NCBI RefSeq assembly: GCF_000213175.1
Contig: NW_009799103.1
Span: 461,295 to 525,294 of the forward strand
From: Neurospora tetrasperma FGSC 2508
Taxonomy: Eukaryota > Ascomycota > Sordariomycetes > Sordariales > Sordariaceae
DNA length: 64,000 nt
Direction of reading: 5' to 3'
Below the pieces are notes generated by a model. It made no database searches. It saw nothing but the letters and a program-made list of their open reading frames with translations, and was not told where the DNA came from. A program made the position numbers and the translations under genes. Below, one piece after another: positions 10,843 to 21,298 of this stretch; the stretch's first letter is position 1, and each line of letters begins with the position of its first letter.

Positions 10843-11974
10843 TTACCGCCCCTTGAAGACAGGCTTCCTCTTCTCCGCAAACGCCTTCAATGCCTCATCG
10901 CGGTCCTCCGTCCTCACCACCCTCAGATACATATCGTTCTCCACCATCTCACTGGGCTCTTGCACGGCCTTGAGCGCGGCCCTGATGGCGACCGGGCCGC
11001 CCTCGCAAATCTCCATCGCCAGACGGACCGCCTCGCTCAGCGCCGTCCTGCGCGCCAGGCTCAGCACCATCTTGTCCCTCGGCTCCTGCTCCATGGCCGC
11101 CCACTCCTTGGCCTGCTCCTCGGACTCGGGCGCGACCTCGACCAAGCGGTCGGCCAAGCCTAGGAAATAAGCCTCAGGGGCGCTGACGCGGCGGCCGGTC
11201 AAGATCAGGTCGCGCGCGCGGGGGATGCCGATGAGTTGGGGCAGACGGTAGGTGCCGCCGGCACCGGGGATGATGCCTAGTCGGGTTTCGGGAAGGCCAA
11301 CAACGGCATTGGAGGTCAGGACGCGGAAGTGCGTGGCCAGGGCGAGCTCGAGACCGCCGCCGAGAGCGATGGAGGAGATGGCGGAGATGGTGGGGATGGG
11401 GAGGTTTTGCAAAGAGGTGAGGGCAGTGCGGAGGGAGGTGAGGAAGGCCGCTGTTCTGTTTTTTGGGGAGAAAGTAATCCGTTAGCCATCCGGATGGTTG
11501 GGGAAAAGTTGGGAAGGGTTGAAAAGAAAAAAGAAAAGAAAAGGTAAAAGCTTACTCCTCCTGCGAAAACCCCTTGCGCTCCTTCAAATCCGCCCCCGCG
11601 CAAAAGCTGGTGTCAACAGCCGAAGAAATAATCAGCGCGCGGGTAGGGCCCTTTTCATCCTCGCCAGCCACGCCGCCGAAGCGCTTCTGCCACGAAGCCA
11701 CGGGCTTCTCCTCGCCGGTCGCGGCATCGTACTGCGAGTGGACATCGTCAATCTCGTCGCGGAGCGAAGACAACAGAGCACGCGAGATGGCGTTGCGCGC
11801 GGCAGGGCGGTTGAGCTCGAGAATGCGGATGTGACCCGAGTTGGGCGCCGGAAGGTTGGTCACCCGGATGATGGGGCCGGCGGGGGCCTCGGTCGAGTAG
11901 AAGCGGCCGGCGACGCGGACGAAGCGGCGGAACGACGAGGTCGTGTTGCGCGGGAGGGCGATTCTGACGGCCAT
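10843..11974 (-). CDS. Mitochondrial enoyl-CoA hydratase family protein, methylglutaconyl-CoA hydratase (AUH) type
   Basis: Exons 11556..11974 and 10843..11455 (minus strand, phase 2, 100-bp intron, donor GTAAGC, acceptor AACAG) give 343 residues. The N-terminus (MAVRIALPRNTTSSFRRFVR) is a mitochondrial presequence. The crotonase fold is clear: LNRPAARNAISRALL, the oxyanion-hole segment FCAGADLKER, the second oxyanion glycines in ALGGGLELALATHFRV, and the active-site region GLPETRLGIIPGAGGTYRLP with its conserved Glu. The ADLKERKGFSQEETAAFL stretch, which crosses the splice site, resembles AUH proteins, which hydrate 3-methylglutaconyl-CoA to HMG-CoA in leucine breakdown. An insertion of roughly 20 residues (SQYDAATGEEKPVASWQKRF) sits before the oxyanion segment. 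A general short-chain enoyl-CoA hydratase is the main alternative. Confidence 0.88.
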
Positions 11975-12637
11975 ATTGTGGGTGAGTTTGGTTGATGCAA
12001 TTGGCCGGTGATGTCGAATGGAAGATGCAATTGCGACAATGGAAACACAAGTCCCGAGATGTGGAATCGATAAATCTTATCAGTGAGCTCGGCCCAAAAA
12101 TTGGGTGGAGAGCGGCATGAGCTTCAGCGGGAGGAAGCTGCAAATGACGTCGTGTTTTTCCCCGGAGATGCGGAGAGAGCTGCCCCTGCCGCTGTTATAG
12201 AACTCCCCCACAACGCCGAGCTTTAGAAGCAGTTGCACTAACATGGAATTCACAAGCCGAACGGAAAATATCATCCAGCATCACTGCAATTATACAAGAG
12301 ATTTTCTCCTCAAAGATGCGAGGCATCAATCGAAGTCGCATTCATGAATGTTCCTATCCTTCCATATCCGCGTCCAGCCGAATCATGTTACCCCTAGTTA
12401 GGTATCGCAAGCAAAACCCATGGCCGAGGATAACCGGGCGGCCCGTCCTAATATGGAAATAAGCTCCCCCTGTAGGTGTACGACCGTCTACCATAAGACG
12501 CAGGACCAACCACGTGGTACCCCAAATCCTCACCACATTCTCTTTTCTTTCTCCAGATCCATTCGTGTTCCTCGATTGCCCGCCCAGTTTCTTATTCACC
12601 CAAAGGCGACAGAAACAATCCGTAAGAAACTGGATAA
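11975..12637. other. Intergenic, hydratase promoter side
   Basis: No gene seen. The first 100 bp upstream of the hydratase ATG are its 5' leader. The remainder contains the 3' end of the first four-cysteine gene. Confidence 0.55.
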
Positions 12638-13433
12638 TCAATCATCCTCCTCATCCTTGGAGAACATGACATAGATGTTGCCATTGGTAGCCACGTACGC
12701 TCCACCACCCGTCATCTCAGTCTGCATGCCCACAACGCCGTCGAACTTGCAGGCGTCTACATATATCCTCTGTCAGCGATTTTTTTACTCAAAATAACAT
12801 TATTCGAGAATTCAAATGTTGTACTCACCCAGAATATGTTGTCCAGCAGCAGCGATGTCGGACCTACATCCACCCCACCACGTTTCAGTCAGTCACGGTC
12901 AGCACCTTATCCCAATCATCACTAGTCCCCTTCCTTCCTTTCCTTCTTCCCGTTCCCACCCTTCACCCCACCAGCACCTATGTCTAGTCACTCCCAGTCC
13001 AGCAGTCCAAAAAAGAAAAAAGAAAAAGGAAAAAAAATACTCACGCATCAGCAACCTGCGTCCCCCGCATACTAACCCCCGCCCAAAACTTGCCACTGCT
13101 CCTCTCGCACAACGCCATCCCCGGCGCCGGCACAGTCAACTGCTCGCTGCCCTTGGCAGCAATCTCCTCGAGACAAGAGCGTGCGTCGAACATGGTCATG
13201 AACCCTTCCGGGTCGGACACGCAGGTCGGGGTGGTGTCGACTGTGGAAGAACCAGTTTGGCGGCGGCTGGTGGTGACGACGGTCTTGTGGTGTTTGTTGA
13301 TTAGGTTGAAGGGCAGGTTGGTGTTGTCGTTGCTGTTGCTGTTGCCGTTGATGGGGGTAGGAGAGGCGAGAGCCAGGGGGGCGATGAAAGCCGTGAGGCC
13401 GAGGAAGAGAGAGGGGATGGTGGAGAGTTGCAT
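12638..13433 (-). CDS. Small secreted four-cysteine protein, copy 1 of a tandem pair
   Basis: Three exons on the minus strand, 13045..13433, 12829..12863 and 12638..12756, give 180 residues. Introns are 181 and 72 bp with donors GTGAGT and acceptors TAG; phases are 2 and 1. Residues 1-23 are a strong signal peptide (MQLSTIPSLFLGLTAFIAPLALA). A low-complexity Asn-rich and basic stretch follows, ending in RR (possible processing site), and then a compact domain of about 105 residues. Its four cysteines are spaced 15, 21 and 34 residues apart. A helix (DIAAAGQHILDAC) precedes the last cysteine, then two predicted strands and an acidic end. The middle exon is only 35 nt. I do not recognise the family. 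The upstream neighbour is a paralogue with the same architecture. It is probably extracellular. Confidence 0.82.
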
Positions 13434-13918
13434 TTTGGGTGGTTAGTTGGTTGGCGGTGAGTTGTGAGTGAGTGGTTTGATGAGGGATGGGGTAAAGGTT
13501 GGTACGAGGAGGCAGTGAGGTTTGTTGATGATGAGGGAAAAGTAGTGGATGGGGAGGGGGGGATATGGGGTTCTTTTATAGTTTCGAGTTTAGCTACTGG
13601 TGGATTATCCTCATGGCGATGATGGTGATGAGACGATTCTGAGGCTGCCTTCGAGAACGTTTGTCTATCGTCCAGTCTGCGCCGTCTGACTGATTCCAGC
13701 TCATACTAGAGAACGGAGAAAATTTGAAGTCGGTGAGTAGGTAACTTGATTCATGCGTGCTTTGTTAACGAGATGAAATGGTTGTCAAGAAACACAATTA
13801 ATGAGCAATTTCTCCAGATTCATCCTATATGCTTCCAGTTCTTCCTGGCCGCCATCACGAAGATCAACTCGAATGCCCCCAAGTTCACCCCTACTGTGTA
13901 ATTCTTCATCCATCTCAG
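13434..13918. other. Promoter of the first four-cysteine gene and 3' end of its neighbour
   Basis: The leader is rich in plus-strand GTT/GGT (CAAC/ACC in the sense direction). A TATA box lies 140 bp upstream of the ATG. Nothing else is seen. Confidence 0.55.
13573..13580 (-). promoter_or_regulatory. TATA box of the first four-cysteine gene
   Basis: TATAAAAG on the minus strand, 140 bp upstream of the ATG. It predicts a start of transcription near 13545. Confidence 0.6.
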
Positions 13919-14740
13919 TTACTTCGAGAACACCAGCCAGATACTCGTGCCCTCCAGGCTGTCCGTGCCAACCACCCAGCCATCCTTGCTACAAGTATCT
14001 GTATTTCACACTATCAGCACAAGTGACTGAACTCAACAATCCTCAACTCCCCCTTCCGAGTACTAGCCAAGATGAAAACTCACCCAAGATCCTCGACGCA
14101 GCCTTGGAAATCGCTCCTCTACACCATAACCGCATCGCCCTTTCGTTAATAATCACTTCCACAACTTTCATCCTACATCTACTTGGCTTCCAATCCTTTC
14201 CTTTTCATCCCACCCTTCTTCCACCAAGCCCCACATTTCCCCTACGCACCAAACACTGCCCTTTCCACCTTGTCTATCATCCAAACATTACAGCCTCTTC
14301 ATGCTTAAGCCACCAAACACCTTTCAAAAGCCCCAATCAACCCGAATGTGCACAAGAATGAAAGGTTGGGGGATGGGGAAAACTCACTTGGTAGTTCTCC
14401 GGTCTCCATCCCCACTTACCCCTGCGCGCAGCTTCCCACTGCCCCTGACGCACAAGTCCGTGCCTGCTTGAGGGATGACTACCTCTTCGTTTGGGTGCAA
14501 GTAGAAATCAAGTAGGCAAAACCTTCCGTGGGACTCCCACATTCTAGGGTCGCCTGGGATGATGTCGCATCTGACCTCGCGTTTTGCCATGGATGACTTA
14601 TTGCGGGAGTTGTAAGAAGTGGAAATGGCTTGTTCTGGAGTGAAGTTGGATGGAACATTGGGGTTAGAAGTGGGAGCTGCTGTTGTGGAGGGGGTGATGA
14701 TGGCCCAGTCGGCTAAGGGTGAGAGGTGGGTGAACTTCAT
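13919..14740 (-). CDS. Small four-cysteine protein, copy 2 of the tandem pair
   Basis: Three exons on the minus strand, 14388..14740, 14084..14118 and 13919..13998, give 155 residues. Introns are 269 and 85 bp (donors GTGAGT, acceptors TAG and CAG); phases are 2 and 1, as in copy 1. The middle exon is again exactly 35 nt. The four-cysteine domain aligns end to end with copy 1: C2-C3 spacing is 21 and C3-C4 spacing is 34 in both. Shared blocks include SGK..AGVS, ILD.C and VFSK/MFSK. No strong hydrophobic signal peptide follows ATG 14740 (MKFTHLSPLADWAIITPS). An in-frame ATG at 14815 adds a Leu/Pro-rich stretch, but it lies very close to the TATA box. Secretion is therefore less certain than for copy 1. 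Only exon 1 is visible without splicing. Confidence 0.72.
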
Positions 14741-16310
14741 GGTGAGTTGTTGCGGTAAGAGAGTGAGTTGTGGAAGTAGTGGGTTGGGATGGATTAGTGG
14801 TCCTGTGGTAGACATTGGTGGGATTCTCACCCTTTATACCGCGACCTATTGACTTCCGCCAGTATCTGCCCTTTCAGACTTGACGTTGGCTTCTAGCACC
14901 CCCTTTCCTTGATTTCTCCATGAACGGAAGGTCAAAGATGCAGAAAATGTTGGTTTCGTTGGGACTCGTGGTGGAGGTGATGCGGGAATCTGAAAAACTT
15001 CGTTTTGTTGGGTCAAGTGCGGTGCCAGCCTGATCACCCGGATCAAGCAGCTCGAGGTATAGAAAGTCTCATGTTAGTTTCCGCAAAAAACAAGTATTTA
15101 GGGTTGTTTGCCATGTCGTTGCCGTGGTTGGTGCTGTTGGTCATGTTGGTTCGGTTGGGTGGTTTGCCAGTTACTTGCATTCGCGACACTGGGCGAATCA
15201 TACTACCGACGGGCAGCACCAGGGTAGGCTGAGCCTCGGTGTAAGAAGAGCTGCAGTGGAAAAAGGTTGTAGTATGCCAAAAGATCCGGAAAAATTGCTA
15301 GATTCTGTATTCCAAAAGGGAAAACCACCCAAATCATGAAATTAGGGTGACTTTCATGATTATATACACATTTCTAGTCGCCCCTACATACCGGCCTACT
15401 CTGGTTTGGGCAGTCCTCTCTTCCCTCTGTCTGTCGCTGGTTTCGTTCCTTCCTCTACGTTGATGGTTTCCTTCCTTCCTCACTTTCCTCCTTCTCAGCC
15501 AACCCTGAGTTCCTGCTCTTCTGGACATAGCATAGTAATTCCTGTATCAAGGCAGTACAGTACCTTCTGCATCATCAGACGCCGTCCCGGAGATGGTGGT
15601 TTGACCGCCCGACCGCTGGAACGGAAGGTAGTTTTGCATGTTAACAACTTAACCGCTACGCACTGGTGTCTTTACTAACAACACTTGGCGCCAAGACTTT
15701 TTAGGTAGTTAGAAACTCGGGCGGGCACGTTTCATACGCAAAACACACCACGTTTCTCTCTACCAGGACACTCTGCGATAAGGGCTGCCACAAGTCTCTA
15801 ACAGATACAGTGAGTGACCTGGGACGGACTTTGATGGACTCGCTTCCTAGTAGACTTAGAGGTATTTATCATTCGAAGAGTTGGGGATTTTTTCCCTTCG
15901 GAAGGCCAATCTGGTAAGAAGTGAGACTTCCCGGTGTAAGGCGATGGGCGTCGTTCGCACGTGTTATGTGTCGCTGCTTCGCCCGTTGATGGGATGCTTA
16001 AACGCTTTTTTTTTACGCTTTACCTGGAACCGCATATGGGACGAAGTGGCAAATGTACCTAATTGATGACTTTTGCATCACGTCTCTGTTTTTGCAACTA
16101 CCTACTGGAGAGTGTCCAAGGTGCTGGATTCGGCTAAGCTGGAGGCAGACTGTGGCCATGGGATAATAGCTCGATAGGTAGGTATGTATTTCGTAGCGAG
16201 TCTAGACAGTAGGTAGATATAGGTATTTGCAGAGTGGAAGGAAGTTGAAATTGTGTTAAATTTTTGCTGACGTGGTTCTGTCTGTAACGACAGATGAAGA
16301 ATGATGAACG
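14741..16310. other. Intergenic stretch with a weak tRNA-like relic
   Basis: No protein gene recognised. A minus-strand sequence at about 15580-15672 has A-box-like and B-box-like elements, each one base short, and may be a tRNA-derived relic. Confidence 0.5.
14832..14838 (-). promoter_or_regulatory. TATA box of the second four-cysteine gene
   Basis: TATAAAG on the minus strand. A start 25-35 bp downstream (about 14805) would make ATG 14740 the first usable start, which decided the start chosen for the gene. Confidence 0.5.
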
Positions 16311-18568
16311 TCAAATGATGTAGATATCCCGTTCGGGAACAGGCTTGAGCCCCTCCACAGACTCAAGACAGCCTACACGTTGATAGATGTCGCTCCCTGC
16401 CACGCAGTCATCCGACGTCTGACAGAGAAGAAGACATGAGAAAACTGGTTTGAATTCTTCGTAGATGATTTCCCCTGTAATTGGGAGGATAAATAGTCGA
16501 ATATTCTCGGACAGCTCGTTCAGAGTTTGGAAGCTAATCGATCTTCGTACCGCACCGTCCACGATTCCCTCTTTTCTTTGGTCAAGCTGGCCCTGGGGAT
16601 GCTCAAGATAGCTGACTGAATCTTTGCCATTCAGACGTTCATCGAAGGCGCCGGGACCGATTATCTTAGTGGCTGGCCCTTCATATCTTGGATGGCCAGG
16701 CCACTTGGGTGCCTGACTGCCCAGTAGCACTTCAACTAAACAGCCCTTCAAATGGATGACGCCTCCTTTTACCTCCCCAGCTTTATAACGCTCGGACTGA
16801 TGGATGGTTTTTGCTGTAATGACCTTGCACATCGACCACGAGAGCAATAGGTTGCTATGTTGGGGGGGTGGGGGGCGAACAGGTCCTTCCAGCGAGATCC
16901 AGGACCAAGAAGGAGCGCGATATTCATCCGAGCGGTACGTTGGTTTTTCGTGAGTCGCCCGAAAGAGAAGATAATGAGGGAGTTCTTGGCGCCAGATGCC
17001 GGCCAGATAGTCATTGAGGTCATGTCCTTGATCTTGAGCGTATCGTTGAGCAATCCCGGAAAAGGCTATTAGCCTGTCTTTTGTCTTGGTGATATCGCAA
17101 CTGGAATATCTGTGGATTTTTCCAAGCCAATCGCGTCGGTAGTCTCCCTCAAACCAGGTATGGCTAGTAATTGGCCCGCTTAGTGAAGACATACCTAACG
17201 ATGCGTTATGGTTATCTCTTCGCTTGCACATGTTGTAATATTGTTGGCTCTCTTCCGTTTCCCATTCATAGTCCTCTGGACTCCATACGCCCGAAGGATG
17301 CGTCTCGCAAGCCCAGTGTTGTTGGCAATGCCACCACATCTGGGATCGAGCGAGGTCGATGCGGCGCCGAGCTAAGTTCGCCTCCTGGAATACCCAGGCC
17401 CGTGAGTGGAGAGGCGAGTGTACAATGTCTTCTTGCCTCAGGTCCACCCAACTTCTCGCAAACCAGAATCTCGATGGTCCATGCTTTTCCCCTCTTCTAT
17501 TGGGAGTCTCACCTTCAAGGAGCAGGATACTTGTGGCATCTCTGTGTGTGAAATTGCTTTGTGAGCTGTCGGGCGCCGCGGTGGCACTCAAGTTGATAGA
17601 GCAATGCTCGAAGACGTCCTTCATCATGGCCGCCTCCTCAGCCCAATCCTTTTCGTCGTCTTGGATGACGCACAGCGAATCGATCCATATGTAAGAGAAA
17701 CCAAGGGCCAAAGTGACAGAGATTCCTTCTCTGTAGGTCGTTGGCAACTCTGTGATGCTGATATGCTTGAGCAGGTCCACCATGTTGCTCTTCTGGAGTT
17801 TGAGTCGGCTTACAGTTCCCCAGCAGTGCGACAGAGCAACATATGGGTAGTGAGCATTGCAATCTTTTGTTTCCACTATCCTCGCAGAATACTCATTCTC
17901 TATGAGCAAGAGCCTCGTTGGACTAAACGAGGGACTTGAAGGGCGGCAGTAGGGGTGGTTGTTGTAACATTCTTTGAACCAATACTTCAGTAAACCAATC
18001 ATGTCTGGTTCACGCTGTACAGAAGATGGTGTCGATCTTTGTTCATGATCATCAGTGACTTCTGTATTGAAAGTTCGCAAGTCAATTTGATTGCCTTTTT
18101 TCTGTCAACCCTTTTTTTTGTTATTATTTTGCTCGAGAGGGTACATGACTCACCATTTGCGATAGGCCGGAGATGAAAATGGAAAGGAAAGGAAATTGAT
18201 CCCAAGAGTAACATGCTTCCTAGTTTTGGTAGCCACTTCTCCCTAATCTCGTCAAGAGCTTCAATAGCTTGCCTGAGTTTAGGCGAGTCATCCGTGAGAC
18301 AGGTGGCTTCAACTGTAAGAGTCAAGTGAGAGCCGTTATAGTTAGTCCCTAAAGACACTGTAAAGTCAAACGGAAAGCCTTTGAAGGTCAAGTAGGATAT
18401 ATCCCTCCAATGGCAACTTTTTGTGATTGACTGGCATATATAGCATCCCTCGTCTGCCGCTTGAAGGAGGTTGTGTAGACTCGAGTGATGTGGACTCCCC
18501 CATTTGAACCCTTTCGGTTGCCAGTGGGGTACAAAGCGGTTGCAAACCGCGCATAGGTGGGTCGACAT
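16311..18568 (-). CDS. HET-domain (heterokaryon incompatibility) protein
   Basis: Exons 18154..18568 and 16311..18061 (minus strand, phase 1, 92-bp intron, donor GTGAGT, acceptor TACAG) give 721 residues. The open frame extends upstream of 18568 but has no ATG there, so MSTHLCAVCNRF is the start. An N-terminal pair of CxxC motifs (CAVC, CYIC) is typical of this architecture. The HET domain covers about residues 205-360, with YPYVALSHCWG, LPTTYREGISVTLALGFSYIW, IDSLCVIQDDEKDWAEEAA and INLSATAA all in order. The rest holds the usual Trp-rich middle (SRAWVFQE, a RLIAFSGIA-like block) and APSWSWISLEG. HET proteins trigger cell death when genetically different hyphae fuse; most family members have no proven allorecognition role. 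No NACHT or STAND partner is fused to it. No break is seen in this copy. Confidence 0.92.
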
Positions 18569-19531
18569 TATGACGTTTAGGCGGGACTTGTTCAAAGAAA
18601 TGGAATGATAGTAATGGTAGGAATGTCACGGTGTTTTGCGTTGGAGGGAAGAAAGATGGAAGACATTGACGTGGCACGGCGGGAGTTTCGCCGGTTACCG
18701 CCTGGAGATTAGAGTGGAAAGAGTGAATTGGTGCCTTCCACTGCTACCCAACTGCCCGGGCGGAGAGAAAGTTGCTAGTACAAAAAACGCCCTACGATTC
18801 TTTTACCCACAAAAAGAGCTAAAACTCACCTCTGCCACTTCTCAATTTTCCTACTCAATACCTTTAAAAGTAGATGCACTTAAGAAGCAATGAGATAAAT
18901 GGTTCTAGTTATTCCAATTGAGGTTGGTATTAAATTCGCCTTTTTTGTAATCGGGTGACTGGTGTCAAATATAGAGCGTAAAAATAGAATTCAGTTATAG
19001 TGAACTTACAGCGCATTACAGTGGGTAGAAATCGAGATGCTTACATGTAGAAGTGACTTTGGTACTTGAGATCTCGCGCTCGTCCTCAATGTACATTCTC
19101 AAACAAATTGTACCATGATTTCCCATTAGTTGTTTCTGTACCTAAATTTCAAAGTAATAGTTGCGATCGGACTACACAAGCAAAAAAGAGCTAAAGAAGT
19201 TCTGTTCAGGCCTTTTTTGGTGGTCAAAATTGTCTTGGAGCGTGTTTTTTTTTTTTTTGGATGCCTCTTTCAGTTGATTGAAACCAATCAGGAACGTCCA
19301 GTCATTACTGCCGGTCAGCGAGACTCGACCTTCGTTGCTGCAAATTGAAAAAGCAAAAGAGCATTCTCGTCGGTTTGACGGTAAACGGTCATAAACATGT
19401 TGACTCAGGTGACCATCTCCCAATGGCAAGACCCAAAAGTATCCAAACGCCGTCGCTATGCCCGTTGCCAGATATCAACCTATCGACAGAAGAATGCCGA
19501 GCCATGAAGGTATATCCACAACTCTTCAGCC
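18569..19531. other. AT-richer intergenic stretch
   Basis: The stretch from about 18780 to 19350 is visibly richer in A+T than its surroundings and has many TpA steps. This could reflect old RIP mutation of a repeat, or simply 3' non-coding DNA. No open frame of note. Confidence 0.5.
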
Positions 19532-20605
19532 TCACGGGTAACCAGCAAGGTTCTCCATAGCGGCAGTGCTGCTCAACCTCCCCGTCACAACCCCTCTCAT
19601 CCTCAAAAGCACATTTGCGCCTTTACTCTTCCTTCCTTCCCCGTGCCTCAAGTACTCCTGAAACCAGCTTTCCTCCTCGCCCGTCAACGCCGCGCTAACG
19701 AGTTCCTTACCTCTCGCCCCCAGCTTCTCCGGCTGCTCCAGAATGGAAGCCACTAACCTTTCAAACAGCTGCTGGCGGGTCCACTCCGGATAGCGACGCG
19801 AGAAATCATGTGCTTCGGTGACGTTGGTACGAGCTAGGGCGCCAAAGAGCAACTCGAGAGCCTCGGATGAGGTGAATACAGGCTGGGCGGCGTGAAAGTA
19901 GGCGAGAGCTAGCGTGTAATCGCTCTGACTGGTGGAGCTGCGCTTGTTGACGAGCGGATGGCGGACGAGGGTGATGGTGATCTCGTCGGCGAATTCGGTG
20001 GGGAGCGATGGGTGGGTTAGGTTTTCGATTGCGTACTGTTTAGTAGCGTTTGTTAGCGTCTTGATGTCTAGTGAGCGACTTCCAGAACCAAACGGGCGGG
20101 CGCACCTTGAACTCCATGCGATCCATGTGCCACAGACCCCTCATAAGGATCTGGTACTTTTTCGGCAGTCCCGTCTCCTCAGCAAAGCTGTCCGCCCAAT
20201 GTGAACGACCTGGATGGACGTCATCATGGTCGAGGAGGAGATAGTAAAGAACCGATATCTTTTGGATCGACGAGGCGCTGCTCTGGCAGATTTGTTGGTG
20301 GAGGGAGCGCAAGCCGTTCTCGCCTCTGGGCGGATATGCAGTGCCTAGTTACAGTGGTGATTAGCGATGAAGCGCGCTATAATGACAGGTCATGGATTGT
20401 TAGGGCGTTACTATTGGTAGTGTGGTGTTTACACTAGTGTACACTGACCTTGGCCGATGCTTAATTGACTTAGGACGCGATCCACAAACAGGACGCCGCC
20501 CAATGATTTGCGAAAAGTCTCGATGGCACTGGCTCCCTTGTGATCGTAGGGGTTTATGAATCCCGGGGAGGGAAACACGTTGTTGTATTCTGTATAATCG
20601 AGCAT
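19532..20605 (-). CDS. ELYS-like nuclear pore protein (Y-complex associated)
   Basis: Three exons on the minus strand, 20449..20605, 20106..20344 and 19532..20035, give 299 residues. Introns are 104 and 70 bp, donors GTCAGT and GTGCGC, acceptors TAG and CAG, phases 1 and 0. The protein is all-helical and matches the ELYS domain: [46 protein letters not shown] and [22 protein letters not shown]. Fungal ELYS is a short protein holding only this alpha-helical domain. From memory the Chaetomium protein is also about 299 residues, whereas animal ELYS adds a propeller and an AT-hook tail. It binds the Nup120 arm of the Y-complex together with Nup37. The gene is divergent from SMC4 across 693 bp. 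Start ATG 20605 was chosen because the frame has no ATG upstream. Confidence 0.85.
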
Positions 20606-21298
20606 TGTGACGTTGAAGTTGGATTGTACAGTCGAAACGTCCAAGTGTCCTCACTGCAGCTGTTGAATGGAAAGGGAAAAAGGGAAAATCGAAGGGATGG
20701 ATGAGTGCCGTCATGGCCTGGGATATGCAACGGCCATCGGGTCCGTCCCCTGCACCTGGAATGGAGCCTTCCCCGGATCTGTACCTGCGCTAGGTACCTC
20801 TAGCAAACCGCCCCGGCTTATCGATAAGGTAAGAAAGCCGTAAGCGCGATACTCGTTACACAGACTCCACTAACCTGCCACGCCTGCACCTAGTGATAGC
20901 GCGACACGGTGCGAGCGTTCCAACAGAGGGGTCGCCCGCTGCAGTGCACGAATTGCATTTGGCTGTGGCTGCTGTGGCTGATTGTTTACCAGTCACGGTA
21001 TTGCAAGAACCGTCCGTCCAAAAACTGCCCTGAATGTCAACAATCTAACCGCGGCGGGGCAAGGAAGCTGCGACAGCACTCAAAGAGTTTCTGCGTGGGC
21101 GTCCCATTCCGTGTCTGTCGCAACAACTGCCCTGCGAAATGTGAATACCATTTTTCATCTTTACTTGTTATTACATAAACTTTCACTCCTTGGTTGTCTG
21201 ATACCCGCATCTTGCAGCGCTTTCTATTCTGTTCTGTTCTGTTGTTTTCATCATCGAGTCGAGAATTTGCAAGCCGAAACCACCGACAGACACCAGCC
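20606..21298. promoter_or_regulatory. Shared divergent promoter of the ELYS-like gene and SMC4
   Basis: A 693-bp spacer separates the two start codons. It contains a GGTACCTCTAGC motif (20793-20804), followed at once by a GC-rich stretch, and a pyrimidine-rich leader before SMC4. No TATA box is obvious on either side, as is common for housekeeping genes. Confidence 0.55.

Noticed and set aside
20985-21060. Apparent second copy of the tRNA-like relic near the SMC4 promoter
   Set aside because: Only about 16 of 19 bases match the sequence near 15650; many such matches are expected by chance in 64 kb.
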